Shown here in pieces: positions 15,542 to 24,726 of a DNA stretch of 64,000 nt. The notes beneath the pieces are model-generated. The model was given only the letters and a program-made list of their open reading frames with translations. It had not been told where the DNA came from and did not search any database. The translations under genes were made by a program, and so were the position numbers. The first letter of the stretch is position 1. Each line of letters starts with the position of its first letter. The stretch is from Acidimicrobiaceae bacterium. GTDB lineage: Bacteria; Actinomycetota; Acidimicrobiia; Acidimicrobiales; JAUTXP01. The stretch is taken from assembly GCA_030837965.1 (NCBI GenBank), contig JAUTXP010000043.1:62001-126000 (forward strand), in the 5' to 3' direction.

Positions 15542-16770
15542 CACGCACCTGCCTTGGTGATGATCATCAGCGGGATGGTGGCCACCGCCACCAACACCAG
15601 GATGACCAAGTAGATGAAGGCCAAGAAGTTTGTGAAACGTCCGTTCACGTGCTCGCCCACATAGTCGGGATCGTTGGCGATGACGAGGATCGGGAAGTAG
15701 GTGAGAGGCAGGGCGGCGGCGGACAGGACGATCGAGTACTCGGTCACCTTCACCGGGTCGACGCCGCTGGCTGCGAACAGCACGCCCGCCAGGATGGCCA
15801 TGGCGATGACCACGTGGAAGCGCGACGACTCGTTGGGCCGGAGATGCTTGCCCCACGGCCAGCCGAAGTGCTGCGCCACCGTGTAGCCGGACGACAATGC
15901 CGTCTCCAACGCAGCCCCGAACGTGGCCGCGAAGATCCCGAGCAGCAGCAGGGCCAGACCGAGCTTGCCCATGATGAAGGCAGTGGGCAGGGCGACCTGC
16001 GAGAGCTGGTCGACCGAGATCTGCCGGGGGGCGAACACCATGGTGGCGGCGAGCATGATGCTGAGCGAGAGCAGTCCGCCGAGCGGGAAGCCGATGAGCA
16101 CGTTGGCCCGCTCCACCATCAGGTCCTTCTCCGTCCACTTCTCCTCGACCGCGCCGGACGAGAAGAAGAAGACCTCGTACGGCGTCATGGCCGCGCCGAA
16201 GAGGGCGATGCCGTAATAGGCGTACGTGAACGGCGTCTCGCCCTTGGGCACGTGCGGGTGCGACGCGGCGTGGAACACCGAATTCCAGTCGGGTCCCAGC
16301 TTCCAGACCGTCACCACGAACACCAGCAGGGCCAGGCCCAATAGCCCGAACACCTTCTCCATGGCCCCGAACGGCATCCGCCAGATGACCAGCCACACCA
16401 AGAACCCGGACACCGGCAGCAGGAAGATGTAGTTGACGCTCACCACCAGCGAGATGGCGATGGCCACGCCCGCGATCTCCGCGGTCATGGTCAAGAAGTT
16501 GATGAAGAAGGCGGCCACCAGATTCACCAGGCCGAAGCCCGGTCCCAGCCGCTCCCGCACCAGATCGAACACGGCCCGCTTCGACATAGCGGCCACGCGC
16601 CCGCTCATCTCCGCGTAGAGGATGATGCCGACGACGCCGACCACCACGACCCACGCCAGGTTCATGCGAAAGCGCGCGCCGGTCTCGGCATTGGCCACCA
16701 GGTCGCCGATGTCGACGAAGCCGCCGATGGCGGTGAGGATGCCGAGGAAGATCTCGGCGACCCGCTTCAC
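15541..16770 (-). CDS. NRAMP-related divalent metal (possibly Mg2+) transporter
   Basis: 409 residues, GTG at 16770 overlapping the lipoprotein stop (GTGA). About 11 membrane segments with NRAMP-like topology. The first helix reads FLGILTAIGGFVDIGDLVAN: the canonical DPGN metal motif is replaced by DIGD. Helix 6 reads GAAMTPYEVFFFSSGAVEE, where canonical NRAMPs have an M-P-H-type motif. Such substitutions at both metal-binding helices mark NRAMP-related proteins rather than Mn/Fe transporters; Mg2+ transport is known for some of these, but specificity here is inference. Encoded between a lipoprotein and two PRC-barrel proteins. Confidence 0.8.
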   Translation of the reverse strand: MKRVAEIFLGILTAIGGFVDIGDLVANAETGARFRMNLAWVVVVGVVGIILYAEMSGRVAAMSKRAVFDLVRERLGPGFGLVNLVAAFFINFLTMTAEIAGVAIAISLVVSVNYIFLLPVSGFLVWLVIWRMPFGAMEKVFGLLGLALLVFVVTVWKLGPDWNSVFHAASHPHVPKGETPFTYAYYGIALFGAAMTPYEVFFFSSGAVEEKWTEKDLMVERANVLIGFPLGGLLSLSIMLAATMVFAPRQISVDQLSQVALPTAFIMGKLGLALLLLGIFAATFGAALETALSSGYTVAQHFGWPWGKHLRPNESSRFHVVIAMAILAGVLFAASGVDPVKVTEYSIVLSAAALPLTYFPILVIANDPDYVGEHVNGRFTNFLAFIYLVILVLVAVATIPLMIITKAGA

Positions 16771-17264
16771 TTCTGATGCTCCTCGGCGAAGTCGCTCAGG
16801 TGTTTCGAGTCGTCTTGGAGGTCTTGGGCGACCTGGTCCAGATCGAGCAGGTGGCCCCTGCGAACCGCGACTCGCACGGCGCTGATGTGGTCCACCACGT
16901 CGGACAGGATCTGATCCAGCTCGTCGCGCAGTTGATCGGCCTGGTCGTCCGGAGGCTGGATGGACTCGAACGTGCCCTGGACCCCGGACGCTGACCCTTC
17001 GATCTCGGAGACGAGTTCCGACAGGTAGGGCCCGAAGGCGTGATCCTTGGCTGCCGTGTCCGCGGCGAGGCGCACCGTCTCCACCGCGGACAGGGCCGAC
17101 TCGGCCGTCGTCACCGCTTTGCCCTCGTACTTGGAGAACGATCGGGCTGGACCGACAGGGTGGGACACGCACGCGCCTGCGGCCAGGGACCAAGTCAAGG
17201 CCCAACCGAGCATCGGCACCACCACAGCGCGGCGCATGGCATCCCGTGTACCCCGGCGCTTCAT
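16767..17264 (-). CDS. Putative lipoprotein
   Basis: 165 residues from ATG 17264. A basic N-terminus (MKRRGTRDAMRRAVVV) is followed by a hydrophobic stretch and lipobox-like LAAGAC, giving a predicted lipidated Cys near residue 32. The mature part is acidic and helical (ESALSAVETVRLAADTAAKD, LRDELDQILSDVVDHISAVR), with no recognised domain. First gene of the four-gene operon with the NRAMP-related transporter; its stop overlaps the transporter start, so the two probably act together. Confidence 0.65.
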   Translation of the reverse strand: MKRRGTRDAMRRAVVVPMLGWALTWSLAAGACVSHPVGPARSFSKYEGKAVTTAESALSAVETVRLAADTAAKDHAFGPYLSELVSEIEGSASGVQGTFESIQPPDDQADQLRDELDQILSDVVDHISAVRVAVRRGHLLDLDQVAQDLQDDSKHLSDFAEEHQK

Positions 17265-17347
17265 GAGTCCAATCCATGACCTCCGAGTGCCGTGCGCCCT
17301 GGGTGGGTAGTGCGGGTCGGCATGACGAAGACTGCTGGGGTGAGCCG

Positions 17348-18559
17348 GTGCGCGTCGCTCTCCTGACCCGCGAATATCCGCCCGACGTCTACGGCGGCGC
17401 GGGCGTTCACGTCGAGTACCTCAGCCGCGAGCTGGCACGCATCGTCGACGTCACCGTGCACTGCTGGGGGGACGACCGCCCATCGACGCCCAACGGTCCG
17501 AGGGTGGTCGGCCACCGCCCGTCGGAGCGGGCTGCAGGCCAGGCCGACCACGGCCCTGTCCTCGACGCGCTGTCGATCGACCTGGCCATGGCCGAGGCTT
17601 GCGCCGGGGCAGACCTCGTCCACTCCCACACGTGGTACGCCAACCTGGCCGGGCACTTGGCCAAGCTGCTCCACGGCGCGCCACACGTGGCCACCGTGCA
17701 CAGCCTCGAACCGTTGCGGCCGTGGAAGGCAGAGCAGTTGGGCGGCGGCTATGCGGTGTCGTCCTACTGCGAGAGGACGGGACTGGAGTCGGCCGACGCG
17801 GTGATCGCCGTATCCAGCGCGGTGGCCGACGACGTGTGCCGGGTGTATCCGTCCATCGCCCCCGAGCGGGTCCACGTGATCCACAACGGCGTCGACCCGC
17901 AGGACTACCGGCCGGAGCGGGCCGCGGGTGCGGCCCTGCTGGACCGTTTCGGCGTCGACCCGTCCCGGCCGGTGGTGCTGTTCGTGGGCCGCATCACCCG
18001 CCAAAAGGGCATCCACCTTCTGTTGGAGGCGGTCCGCGATCTGCCCGTGGGCGTGCAGGTCGTGCTGCGGGCAGGCTCGCCCGACACGGCCGAGATCGAG
18101 CGGGAGGTGGCCGAAGGGGTGGCCGCGGCCAAGGCCGAGGGCCACGAGGTGACCGTCATCGAGTCGTCGCTGGCCCGCGAGGAGCTGACCGCGCTGATCG
18201 GCGCCGCCACCGTCTTGTGCTGCCCGTCGGTGTACGAGCCCTTCGGCCTGGTCAACGTGGAGGCCATGGCCTGCGCCGTCCCGGTGGTGGCTTCGGCCGT
18301 GGGCGGCATCCCCGAAGCGGTGGAGCACGGGACGACCGGGCTGCTCGTCCCCGTCGAGGCGCGGGCCGACGGGACAGGCCAGCCCACGGACCCGAGCGCC
18401 TACGCCAGGGACCTGGCCGCGGCCCTGACCCGGCTGGTCGAGGACCCCGAGCTGGCGGCCAAGATGGGGGAGGCCGGACGCCAGCGGGTGGTGGACCGCT
18501 TCTCCTGGCGGCAGGTCGCGGCCCGCACCTGTGCGTTGTACGAGCGGATTCTTGGGTAG
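17348..18559 (+). CDS. glgM: Actinobacterial glycogen synthase / alpha-maltose-1-phosphate synthase (GlgA/GlgM, GT4)
   Basis: 403 residues, GTG at 17348; the frame is open upstream but family proteins begin at this V/MRVALLTREYPP. A GT4 glycosyltransferase transferring glucose from ADP-glucose. Visible motifs: the glycine-rich acceptor loop in YPPDVYGGAGVH, FVGRITRQKGIHLLLEAV at the start of the second Rossmann domain, and the E-x7-E region CPSVYEPFGLVNVEAMACAV. It matches the mycobacterial Rv1212c type, which makes maltose-1-phosphate for alpha-glucan synthesis. No glgC or glgE is in the window. Confidence 0.92.
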   Translation: MRVALLTREYPPDVYGGAGVHVEYLSRELARIVDVTVHCWGDDRPSTPNGPRVVGHRPSERAAGQADHGPVLDALSIDLAMAEACAGADLVHSHTWYANLAGHLAKLLHGAPHVATVHSLEPLRPWKAEQLGGGYAVSSYCERTGLESADAVIAVSSAVADDVCRVYPSIAPERVHVIHNGVDPQDYRPERAAGAALLDRFGVDPSRPVVLFVGRITRQKGIHLLLEAVRDLPVGVQVVLRAGSPDTAEIEREVAEGVAAAKAEGHEVTVIESSLAREELTALIGAATVLCCPSVYEPFGLVNVEAMACAVPVVASAVGGIPEAVEHGTTGLLVPVEARADGTGQPTDPSAYARDLAAALTRLVEDPELAAKMGEAGRQRVVDRFSWRQVAARTCALYERILG

Positions 18560-18777
18560 AACGACTGCTGTTTGATGCGTTTCGGCGGATTTCAGCGAAT
18601 TCCCGGCTGGCCCATGGTGGTAACTGTTGGTATTGTTGACGGGTCATGCCGCTGGCGCTCACGCGCGCCAGAACGTCACCCGCACGGCATGTCAGTCGGC
18701 AGGACTCGACGGGTGTCGGGTGCCGCCGCTTGCACAAGCGGGTCGGTTTGGTGTGACGTTGCAGCGAGAGGTGAACA

Positions 18778-19710
18778 GTGGCGACGAACCGCGTAGATCA
18801 CGACGAAGAAGACCTGGTCAGGCTCTACCTCCGAGATATCGGACGGCATGAGCTCCTGACCAAGGACGACGAGGCCAGACTGGGTCGCGCCATCGAGTCT
18901 GCGGCCTTGGCCCGCAAGGACTTGGAGGCGGGCAAGCACACGCCGTCCCAGCGGGCCAAGCTTCGTCGCACCATTCGAGAGGGCGAGGAGGCGGCGCAGA
19001 CGTTCGTCAACGCCAACCTCCGGCTCGTCGTCTCCATCGCCAAGCGTTACCAGGCGTCCGGGCTGCCCCTGCTCGACCTGGTGCAGGAGGGCAACCTGGG
19101 TCTGGTTCACGCGGTGGAGAAGTTCGACTACCGCAAGGGCTTCAAGTTCTCGACCTACGCCACGTGGTGGATCCGCCAGGCCATCGCCCGCGGCATCGCC
19201 AACAACGGCCGCACGATCCGGCTGCCTGTCCACGCCGGTGACCTCCTGCGTCAGTTGCAGCAGGCCCGGTCGCGCCTGGAGCTCGAACTGGGCCGCAAGC
19301 CCAGCGTGGGCGACTTGGCCGAGGACCTCGGCCTGTCCGAGCAGCAGGTGCTCGACGTGCTGCGTCACGCCTCCGAGCCCATGAGCCTCTCGCAGCCCAT
19401 GTCGCCCGACGGCGACGACGAGTTCGGCGACTTCGTGGAGGACACGCTGGCCACCTCGCCCTTGGAGGCGGCGGTGGAGTCGGTGCTGTCCGACGAGCTC
19501 GATCGGCTGCTGCGGGTGCTGGACGAGCGCGAGCGAGAGATCCTGCGCCTGCGCTACGGCCTGGACCGCACCGACCCGCGCACGCTGGACGAGGTGGGCG
19601 AGCGGTTCAACCTGACCCGCGAGCGCATCCGCCAGATCGAGGCCCGGGCCATGTCGAAGCTGCGGCATCCGTCGCTGGCCGACGACGCCCGCAGCCTGCT
19701 CATCGGCTGA
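18778..19710 (+). CDS. Group 2 (RpoD-like) sigma factor
   Basis: 310 residues, GTG at 18778 with GAGAGG upstream. Regions in order: 1.2 (DLVRLYLRDIGRHELLTKDD), 2 (NLRLVVSIAKRYQ and LLDLVQEGNLGLVHAVEKFD plus STYATWWIRQAI), 3 (RTIRLPVHAGDLLRQLQQAR) and 4 (EREREILRLRYGLDRTDPRT, LTRERIRQIEARAMSKLRHP). It lacks the long region 1.1 of the primary sigma factor, so it is probably a SigB/SigF-like alternative or group-2 factor; housekeeping function cannot be excluded. The ~220-bp upstream gap is long enough for its own regulation. Confidence 0.93.
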   Translation: MATNRVDHDEEDLVRLYLRDIGRHELLTKDDEARLGRAIESAALARKDLEAGKHTPSQRAKLRRTIREGEEAAQTFVNANLRLVVSIAKRYQASGLPLLDLVQEGNLGLVHAVEKFDYRKGFKFSTYATWWIRQAIARGIANNGRTIRLPVHAGDLLRQLQQARSRLELELGRKPSVGDLAEDLGLSEQQVLDVLRHASEPMSLSQPMSPDGDDEFGDFVEDTLATSPLEAAVESVLSDELDRLLRVLDEREREILRLRYGLDRTDPRTLDEVGERFNLTRERIRQIEARAMSKLRHPSLADDARSLLIG

Positions 19711-19737
19711 CCCTCCCGCGCACGCCCGCTTCCCGCG

Positions 19738-19768
19738 CTTTTCCACAGCAGCAGGTGCTGTGGAAAAG
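19738..19768. repeat. Palindromic repeat copy 2
   Basis: 13-bp arms identical to copy 1 around loop GCAGG. It lies between the convergent ends of the sigma factor (19710) and the acetyltransferase (19775), 6 bp from the latter's stop. Confidence 0.95.
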
Positions 19769-19774
19769 TTCGCG

Positions 19775-20392
19775 TCAGTAGGGCGAGCCTGGGCGGTCGT
19801 GGTCGAGGACCAGGCCCATCACGACCGCGTCCCACAGCTCGCCGTTGCGACGGGGCCAGTGGCGTCGCAGTCTGCCCTCCACCTCGAAGCCGAACTTCTC
19901 GTACAGGGCTTGGGCCGCGGCGTTGTGGGGCCACAGTTGCAGGGCGATCTTGTGGGCGCCGTGGTCCCTGGCGAACTCGATGCCCGCGGCCATGAGCAGG
20001 GTGCCCACGCCCCGCCCGCGGTACTGGTCGAGGATGGCCATGCCCAGGTCGGCCACGCCGTAGGCCGGCACCGCGAGGAACAGGTGGCCGACGACCTGGC
20101 CCTCGCCTTCGCCTTCGCCCGAGGGGGAGGCGGAGGCGCGGTCGACGGAGGCGCGGTCGACGGCCAGGAGGTTGACGGCGTTGTCGTCGGCCAGCGTGCG
20201 TTTGAAGCCGGCTTGACGGGCGTCGCAGTCGATAGGCAGTTCGGTCCCGATCCACTTGCCCTCGGCCGCCACCTGCTCGAACACGTCCATCCAGGCGTCG
20301 AAGTCGCCCGCTTCTGCGGGACGCACGACGATGTCGGGCCGCGGCGCTGGCGCCGGTTCCGGCTCGGCCTCGTCGTGCCGCCCAGTGGTCAC
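19775..20392 (-). CDS. GNAT-family N-acetyltransferase
   Basis: 205 residues, GTG at 20392 overlapping the dehalogenase stop (GTGA). N-terminal low-complexity EPEPAPAPRP. The GNAT domain runs from IVVRPAEAGDFDAWMDVFEQ to the C-terminus: acetyl-CoA-binding loop DQYRGRGVGTLLMAAGIEFA and FELWP-like HKIALQLWPHNAAAQALYEK, FGFEVEGRLRRH. A repetitive insert of VDRAS and EG units interrupts the beta strands before the CoA motif. Substrate unknown. Confidence 0.88.
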   Translation of the reverse strand: MTTGRHDEAEPEPAPAPRPDIVVRPAEAGDFDAWMDVFEQVAAEGKWIGTELPIDCDARQAGFKRTLADDNAVNLLAVDRASVDRASASPSGEGEGEGQVVGHLFLAVPAYGVADLGMAILDQYRGRGVGTLLMAAGIEFARDHGAHKIALQLWPHNAAAQALYEKFGFEVEGRLRRHWPRRNGELWDAVVMGLVLDHDRPGSPY

Positions 20393-21315
20393 GGCGTGGC
20401 CGCCATGAAGTCGACCACCACTTGGGCCAGGTCCTCGCCCTTGTCCTCCTGGAGGAAGTGGCCCGCGCCCACGATGGTGGTGTGGGGCTGGCCTGCCGCG
20501 CCCGCGATGCCGGCCTGCAGGTGGCGGTCCGCGCCGCGGGTGATGGGGTCGCTGTCGGCGAAGGCGGTGAGGAAGGGCTTGTCGAATCGGGCCAGCGACT
20601 CCCAAGCCGTGCGGTTCGGGCCCGCGGCCGGGTCATCCGGGCTGGTGGGGACGAGCAGCGGGAACTGCCGGGCCCCCTCCTTGTGCGACTCGTCGGGGAA
20701 GGGCGCGTCGTAGGCCGCGACCACCTCGGCCGCCGGCGCGGTGGCGCAGCCGCCCGCCACGATGCGTCCCACCGGAAGCTCGGGCACCTCTTGGGAGAAC
20801 TTCTGCCAGGCGAGGAAGGCCTCGCCGGGGTCGCGGTCGCCAGTCGGGAGGAAGGTGTTGGCCGCCACCACCCGGGCGAAGCGGTCGGGGTGCTCGGCCA
20901 CCAGACGCAGTCCGAGCAGCCCGCCCCAGTCCTGGCACACGAGGGTGATGCCGCGCAGGTCCAGTTGATCGACGACCACGGACCGGAGCCAGTCGACGTG
21001 GCGCTGGTAGGTGTAGTCCGTGCGCTTGGCGGGCTTGTCCGAGCGGCCGAACCCAACCAGGTCGGGAGCGATGGCGCGGTGGCCCGCACCCGTGATGACC
21101 GGGATCATCTTGCGGTAGAGGTAGCTCCACGACGGCTCGCCGTGGAGCATGAGCACAGGCCCGGCGTCGGCAGGGCCCTCGTCCACGTAGTGGACCCGCA
21201 GCGTGGCGCTGCCGCCGCCGCTGCCGTCGCCGGCAGGAATCTCTACATAGTGCGGCTCGAACGGATAGCCGGGCAGGTTGGCGAAGCGGTCGTCGGGCGT
21301 GCGCAGGGTCTCCAC
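20389..21315 (-). CDS. dhmA: Haloalkane dehalogenase (alpha/beta hydrolase)
   Basis: 308 residues from ATG 21315. Haloalkane dehalogenases release halide and alcohol from haloalkanes. Family signatures: HGEPSWSYLYRKMIP (oxyanion and halide-binding region, residues 58-72), nucleophile Asp129 with halide-binding Trp130 in CQDWGGLLGL, a downstream FADSDPI acid segment and the catalytic His in GAGHFLQED. The HGEPSW form places it with the DhlA/DhmA-type subfamily. A short Gly/Ser repeat (GDGSGGGSA) sits near residue 30. Translationally coupled to the GNAT gene. Substrate range unknown. Confidence 0.9.
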   Translation of the reverse strand: METLRTPDDRFANLPGYPFEPHYVEIPAGDGSGGGSATLRVHYVDEGPADAGPVLMLHGEPSWSYLYRKMIPVITGAGHRAIAPDLVGFGRSDKPAKRTDYTYQRHVDWLRSVVVDQLDLRGITLVCQDWGGLLGLRLVAEHPDRFARVVAANTFLPTGDRDPGEAFLAWQKFSQEVPELPVGRIVAGGCATAPAAEVVAAYDAPFPDESHKEGARQFPLLVPTSPDDPAAGPNRTAWESLARFDKPFLTAFADSDPITRGADRHLQAGIAGAAGQPHTTIVGAGHFLQEDKGEDLAQVVVDFMAATP

Positions 21316-21357
21316 TTGGCCGAGCCTAAGAGACGGACTCTGGTCCTCGCCTGGGGG

Positions 21358-24300
21358 TTATACCGGCGCCATGCTCGCCCGCACCATCGACTCGACCTCG
21401 GCCACCGCGCCGGGCAGGTCCCGCACATCGCGCTGGCGGGGCTTGCCCCCCGACACAAAGACGAATGTGCACCGGGCCACGGGGGTGCCCAGTGAGCGCT
21501 CCAAGGCCAAGGCGTAGGCCGCGGCCTGGAGTCGATAGCGGTCGACCGCGCTGTCCACCTCGGCGTCGGACCGCACGGTGTCGGTCTTGTAGTCGACCAC
21601 CACCAGCCCTTCGGGCGTCTCATACAGCAGGTCGACGAAGCCCTCGATGGTGAGATCGCCCACCGGGGCGGCCACGTAGACCTCGCGCCAATGCCGATGG
21701 GCCACCGCCTGTCGCACCGCGGCGCTGGCCAGCGCGGCCCGGGCCAGCCGCTCGACCTCGTCGGCCTTGGCGTCGACCCCCTCGGCCGCGGCCTGGGCCC
21801 TGGCCAACTCGGCCGCCCCATCGCCGCTGGCCAGGTCGACCGACTGGAGCACGGCGTGCACGGCCCGCCCGATCGACGTGCCCGCTCGACCCCGCCGCCA
21901 CGGCGGCGCGTCCGGCTCGGGCTCATCGCCGCCCGACGTGCCTCCAGCGGCGTGGTCGATCGAGGCCGCAGCGATGGTGGTGGCCGCCTTGACCGGTGCC
22001 CGGCGCAGACGGGCGATGCGCTCCTGGCGCTCGGCGTCCCACTCTCTGCGCCTGCCCGCGGCCCGGGGGTCGGGCGTGGGCGCGGTGGCGGCCGACTGGG
22101 ACACCAGGGCGAAGGGCACATCCAGCCTGCGCCACAAGTCGGGGTGATCGGCCATCACCCGAGCCACCTCGGCCGCCTGCGACCGGTCGCCCGGCTTGCG
22201 ATGCAGGCTCACCACCAAGTGGTCCCGCGCCCGGGTGGTGGCCACATACAACAGGCGAAGCTGCTCGTGGCGGTCCATGTCCCGCTCCCGCTCGGCCAGG
22301 ACCGCAAACCCCTCCGTCTGAAAGCGCCCGGCCTTGGCCTCCGGCCTGCCGTCCTCCGACCACAGCACCCGGCCGCCGCCTCCACCCCCCGAGGCGATGC
22401 GGTTCAGGCCGCTCAAGACCACGACCGGGAACTCCAGACCCTTGGCCCCGTGCACGGTGAGGATGCGCACGGCATCGTCGTCGGCCTCGGGCAGGACCGC
22501 TTCTCGGGCCCTGCTCTCGTCGCCGACCTGGCGCTCGGCCCACGCCAAGAAGGCCCGCAGCGTGGTTCCCCCCGACTCCTCGAAGGCCCGGGCCTGGTCC
22601 AGCACCCAGCGCAGCCTGCGCCAGTGGTCGCGGGGCCTGCGATGGGCAAAGGCCAGCTCCAGCAGCCGCAGCTCGCGGATGACCCGGTCGACCAAGGCCG
22701 AGGGCGTGGTCCACCACCGGTCCCGGTGGAGTTGGTCCAGGGTGCGCATGCCCGCCACCACCGGGTGCTCGTGGGCCAGCGAGTCGGGCGCGGCCGCGCC
22801 CACCCGCCAGCGCCCGCCCGCCTGCCGATAGGCGAAGAGGTCGTCGTCCCCGCAGGCCAGTCCGGGTGACCGCAACGCGGCGACCACGGCCACCTCGTCC
22901 GTTGGGTCGTCCACGGCCTGCAGCACGGCCAACAGGTCGCGCACCTCCTGCGTGGACCACACCAACGACGCGCTCTCCACCCGATAGGGCACGTCGGCAT
23001 CCTCCAACGCCGCCTCCAACTGGGGGAGCGAGGTGCGGGTGGGCAGCAGGATGGCGATGTCCGACAGGTTGGCCGGCCGGCTCCTGGGTCGGCCGCCCGA
23101 CTCGTTATTGCCGGTGACGGGCCAGGCCTCGCGCACGATGCGCTCCACGGTGGCCGCGATGTCGGCTGCCTCCTCCTCCCTGACCTGGGCCATGCTCCCG
23201 CTGCGCTCGTCGCCCAGCAGCACAACCGGCGGCTGGTGGGCTTGGGCGGACCGCCCGAGCCGCACGTCGTCACTGCCGCCATCGGTCCGGCCGGGCGACA
23301 GCGGCGCGTAAGCAGCCTGGGCGCCGGGCGCGCCTTGGCCCATGAGCGCGCTGAACAGGTGGTTGACGAAGGCGAGGATGCCCGGCACCGAGCGGAAGTT
23401 GCGGCTCAGTTGCAGGGGCTGGTCGACCATCTCGGCGCGCACCCGAAGGAACAAGGAGATGTCGGCCCGGCGAAACCGGTAGATCGACTGCTTGGCGTCG
23501 CCCACGAAGAACAGGCGGCCCGGGGCCGGGCTCATCCCAGTCCAGCCCTCGGCCGACGATCCATCCGCCGACGCGGCCTCGGCCGTGAGCAGCACGGCCA
23601 ATTCGACTTGGAGGGGGTCGGTGTCCTGAAACTCGTCGATCAGCAGATGGCTGTAGCGGGCCGACAGGGCGTGGCGGACCTCCGGGTGGCTGCGCAACAC
23701 GTCCCTGGCCCGCACGAGCAGGTCGTGGAAGGCAAGTCGGCCCGCCCTGGCCCGCTCGCCCGCGCCTTGTCGGGTGAAGTCGGCCAGGGCTCCGAGCAGG
23801 GCACCGAGCACCTCTCTGCGGACGCCGTCGAGCAGGGCCAGCCTGGCCTCGTCCGCGGCCTGGCACGCATCCCGCACGTCCGTGGTGGGGCAGGCCCACT
23901 GCTCCTGCCTGCCCAGCGCGCACGTGAGGGCGGGCAGGGCATTGACCTGGTGCAACAGTTCGACCTCGGACCGGCCCGACGCCGCGTCCAGGCGCTGGGC
24001 CCAGTCGGCCAAACGGGTCAGGTGCTGGGCCAGGCGGTCATCGTCGGCGCGGCAATGCGGGATGAACCTGGCCGCCTCTTGCATGGCCGTGATCAGGGAC
24101 TTGGGATCGACCTGGCTCAGACCTCCCCACCCAGGCCCGGCCGCGAGCCCGGCCTCGGCCAGCCGGTCGTCATGGTCGGCCAAGGCCGCGGCCACGTCTC
24201 GCAGGTCCCGCAGGTTGAGGCCCACGGCCAAGCCCCGCAGCAGGGCATCCTCGTAGGCCGGGTCATCCAATAGCCGGTCCACGAACGCGGACCAGCGCTG

Positions 24301-24726
24301 GTCGAACTCGATGGAGGCCTGAATCTCGTCCAGCACCTCGAAAGACGGGGGCAGGCCGGCTTCCAGCGGGTACTCGGCCAGCAGACGCTGGGCGAAGGCG
24401 TGCAGGGTGGCGATGGCGGCCTCGTCCACCTGCGCCACCGCCTCGGTCGTCACCCGACCGGCCCTGGCCGCCTCTTCCAACGCGGCCCTGACGCGGTGGC
24501 GCAGTTCGGCCGCGGCCGCCTCGGTGAACGTGATGGCGGCGATGCCGCGCATGTCCACGCCCTGCTCCGCCAAGGCCTGGATTCGACCCACCAACGCGGT
24601 GGTCTTGCCCGTGCCCGCTCCCGCCTCCACGAACAAGGTCTGGTCCAGCCGGGTGGCCACGGCCAGCCGCGCCTCGGCATCCGCGTCCGCGTTCGCGTTC
24701 GCGTTCGTGCCCACGCCGTCGCTCAC
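21358..24726 (-). CDS. addA: AddA/RecB-like UvrD-family helicase with C-terminal nuclease domain
   Basis: 1122 residues, GTG at 24726 overlapping the addB stop. Motif I is EAGAGTGKTTALVGRI (residues 34-49), motif II DEFQDTDPLQVELAV, then FVGDAKQSIYRFRRADISLF and LTVHGAKGLEFPVVVL, RLLYVATTRARDHLVV. The C-terminus holds a PD-(D/E)XK nuclease: GFVDLLYETPEGLVVVDYKT. With the upstream AddB-like gene it should form a dsDNA-end-processing helicase-nuclease for recombinational repair (AddAB/AdnAB-like). The N-terminus has a repetitive NANANADADAEA segment encoded by GCGTTC-type hexamers. Confidence 0.92.
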   Translation of the reverse strand: MSDGVGTNANANADADAEARLAVATRLDQTLFVEAGAGTGKTTALVGRIQALAEQGVDMRGIAAITFTEAAAAELRHRVRAALEEAARAGRVTTEAVAQVDEAAIATLHAFAQRLLAEYPLEAGLPPSFEVLDEIQASIEFDQRWSAFVDRLLDDPAYEDALLRGLAVGLNLRDLRDVAAALADHDDRLAEAGLAAGPGWGGLSQVDPKSLITAMQEAARFIPHCRADDDRLAQHLTRLADWAQRLDAASGRSEVELLHQVNALPALTCALGRQEQWACPTTDVRDACQAADEARLALLDGVRREVLGALLGALADFTRQGAGERARAGRLAFHDLLVRARDVLRSHPEVRHALSARYSHLLIDEFQDTDPLQVELAVLLTAEAASADGSSAEGWTGMSPAPGRLFFVGDAKQSIYRFRRADISLFLRVRAEMVDQPLQLSRNFRSVPGILAFVNHLFSALMGQGAPGAQAAYAPLSPGRTDGGSDDVRLGRSAQAHQPPVVLLGDERSGSMAQVREEEAADIAATVERIVREAWPVTGNNESGGRPRSRPANLSDIAILLPTRTSLPQLEAALEDADVPYRVESASLVWSTQEVRDLLAVLQAVDDPTDEVAVVAALRSPGLACGDDDLFAYRQAGGRWRVGAAAPDSLAHEHPVVAGMRTLDQLHRDRWWTTPSALVDRVIRELRLLELAFAHRRPRDHWRRLRWVLDQARAFEESGGTTLRAFLAWAERQVGDESRAREAVLPEADDDAVRILTVHGAKGLEFPVVVLSGLNRIASGGGGGGRVLWSEDGRPEAKAGRFQTEGFAVLAERERDMDRHEQLRLLYVATTRARDHLVVSLHRKPGDRSQAAEVARVMADHPDLWRRLDVPFALVSQSAATAPTPDPRAAGRRREWDAERQERIARLRRAPVKAATTIAAASIDHAAGGTSGGDEPEPDAPPWRRGRAGTSIGRAVHAVLQSVDLASGDGAAELARAQAAAEGVDAKADEVERLARAALASAAVRQAVAHRHWREVYVAAPVGDLTIEGFVDLLYETPEGLVVVDYKTDTVRSDAEVDSAVDRYRLQAAAYALALERSLGTPVARCTFVFVSGGKPRQRDVRDLPGAVAEVESMVRASMAPV

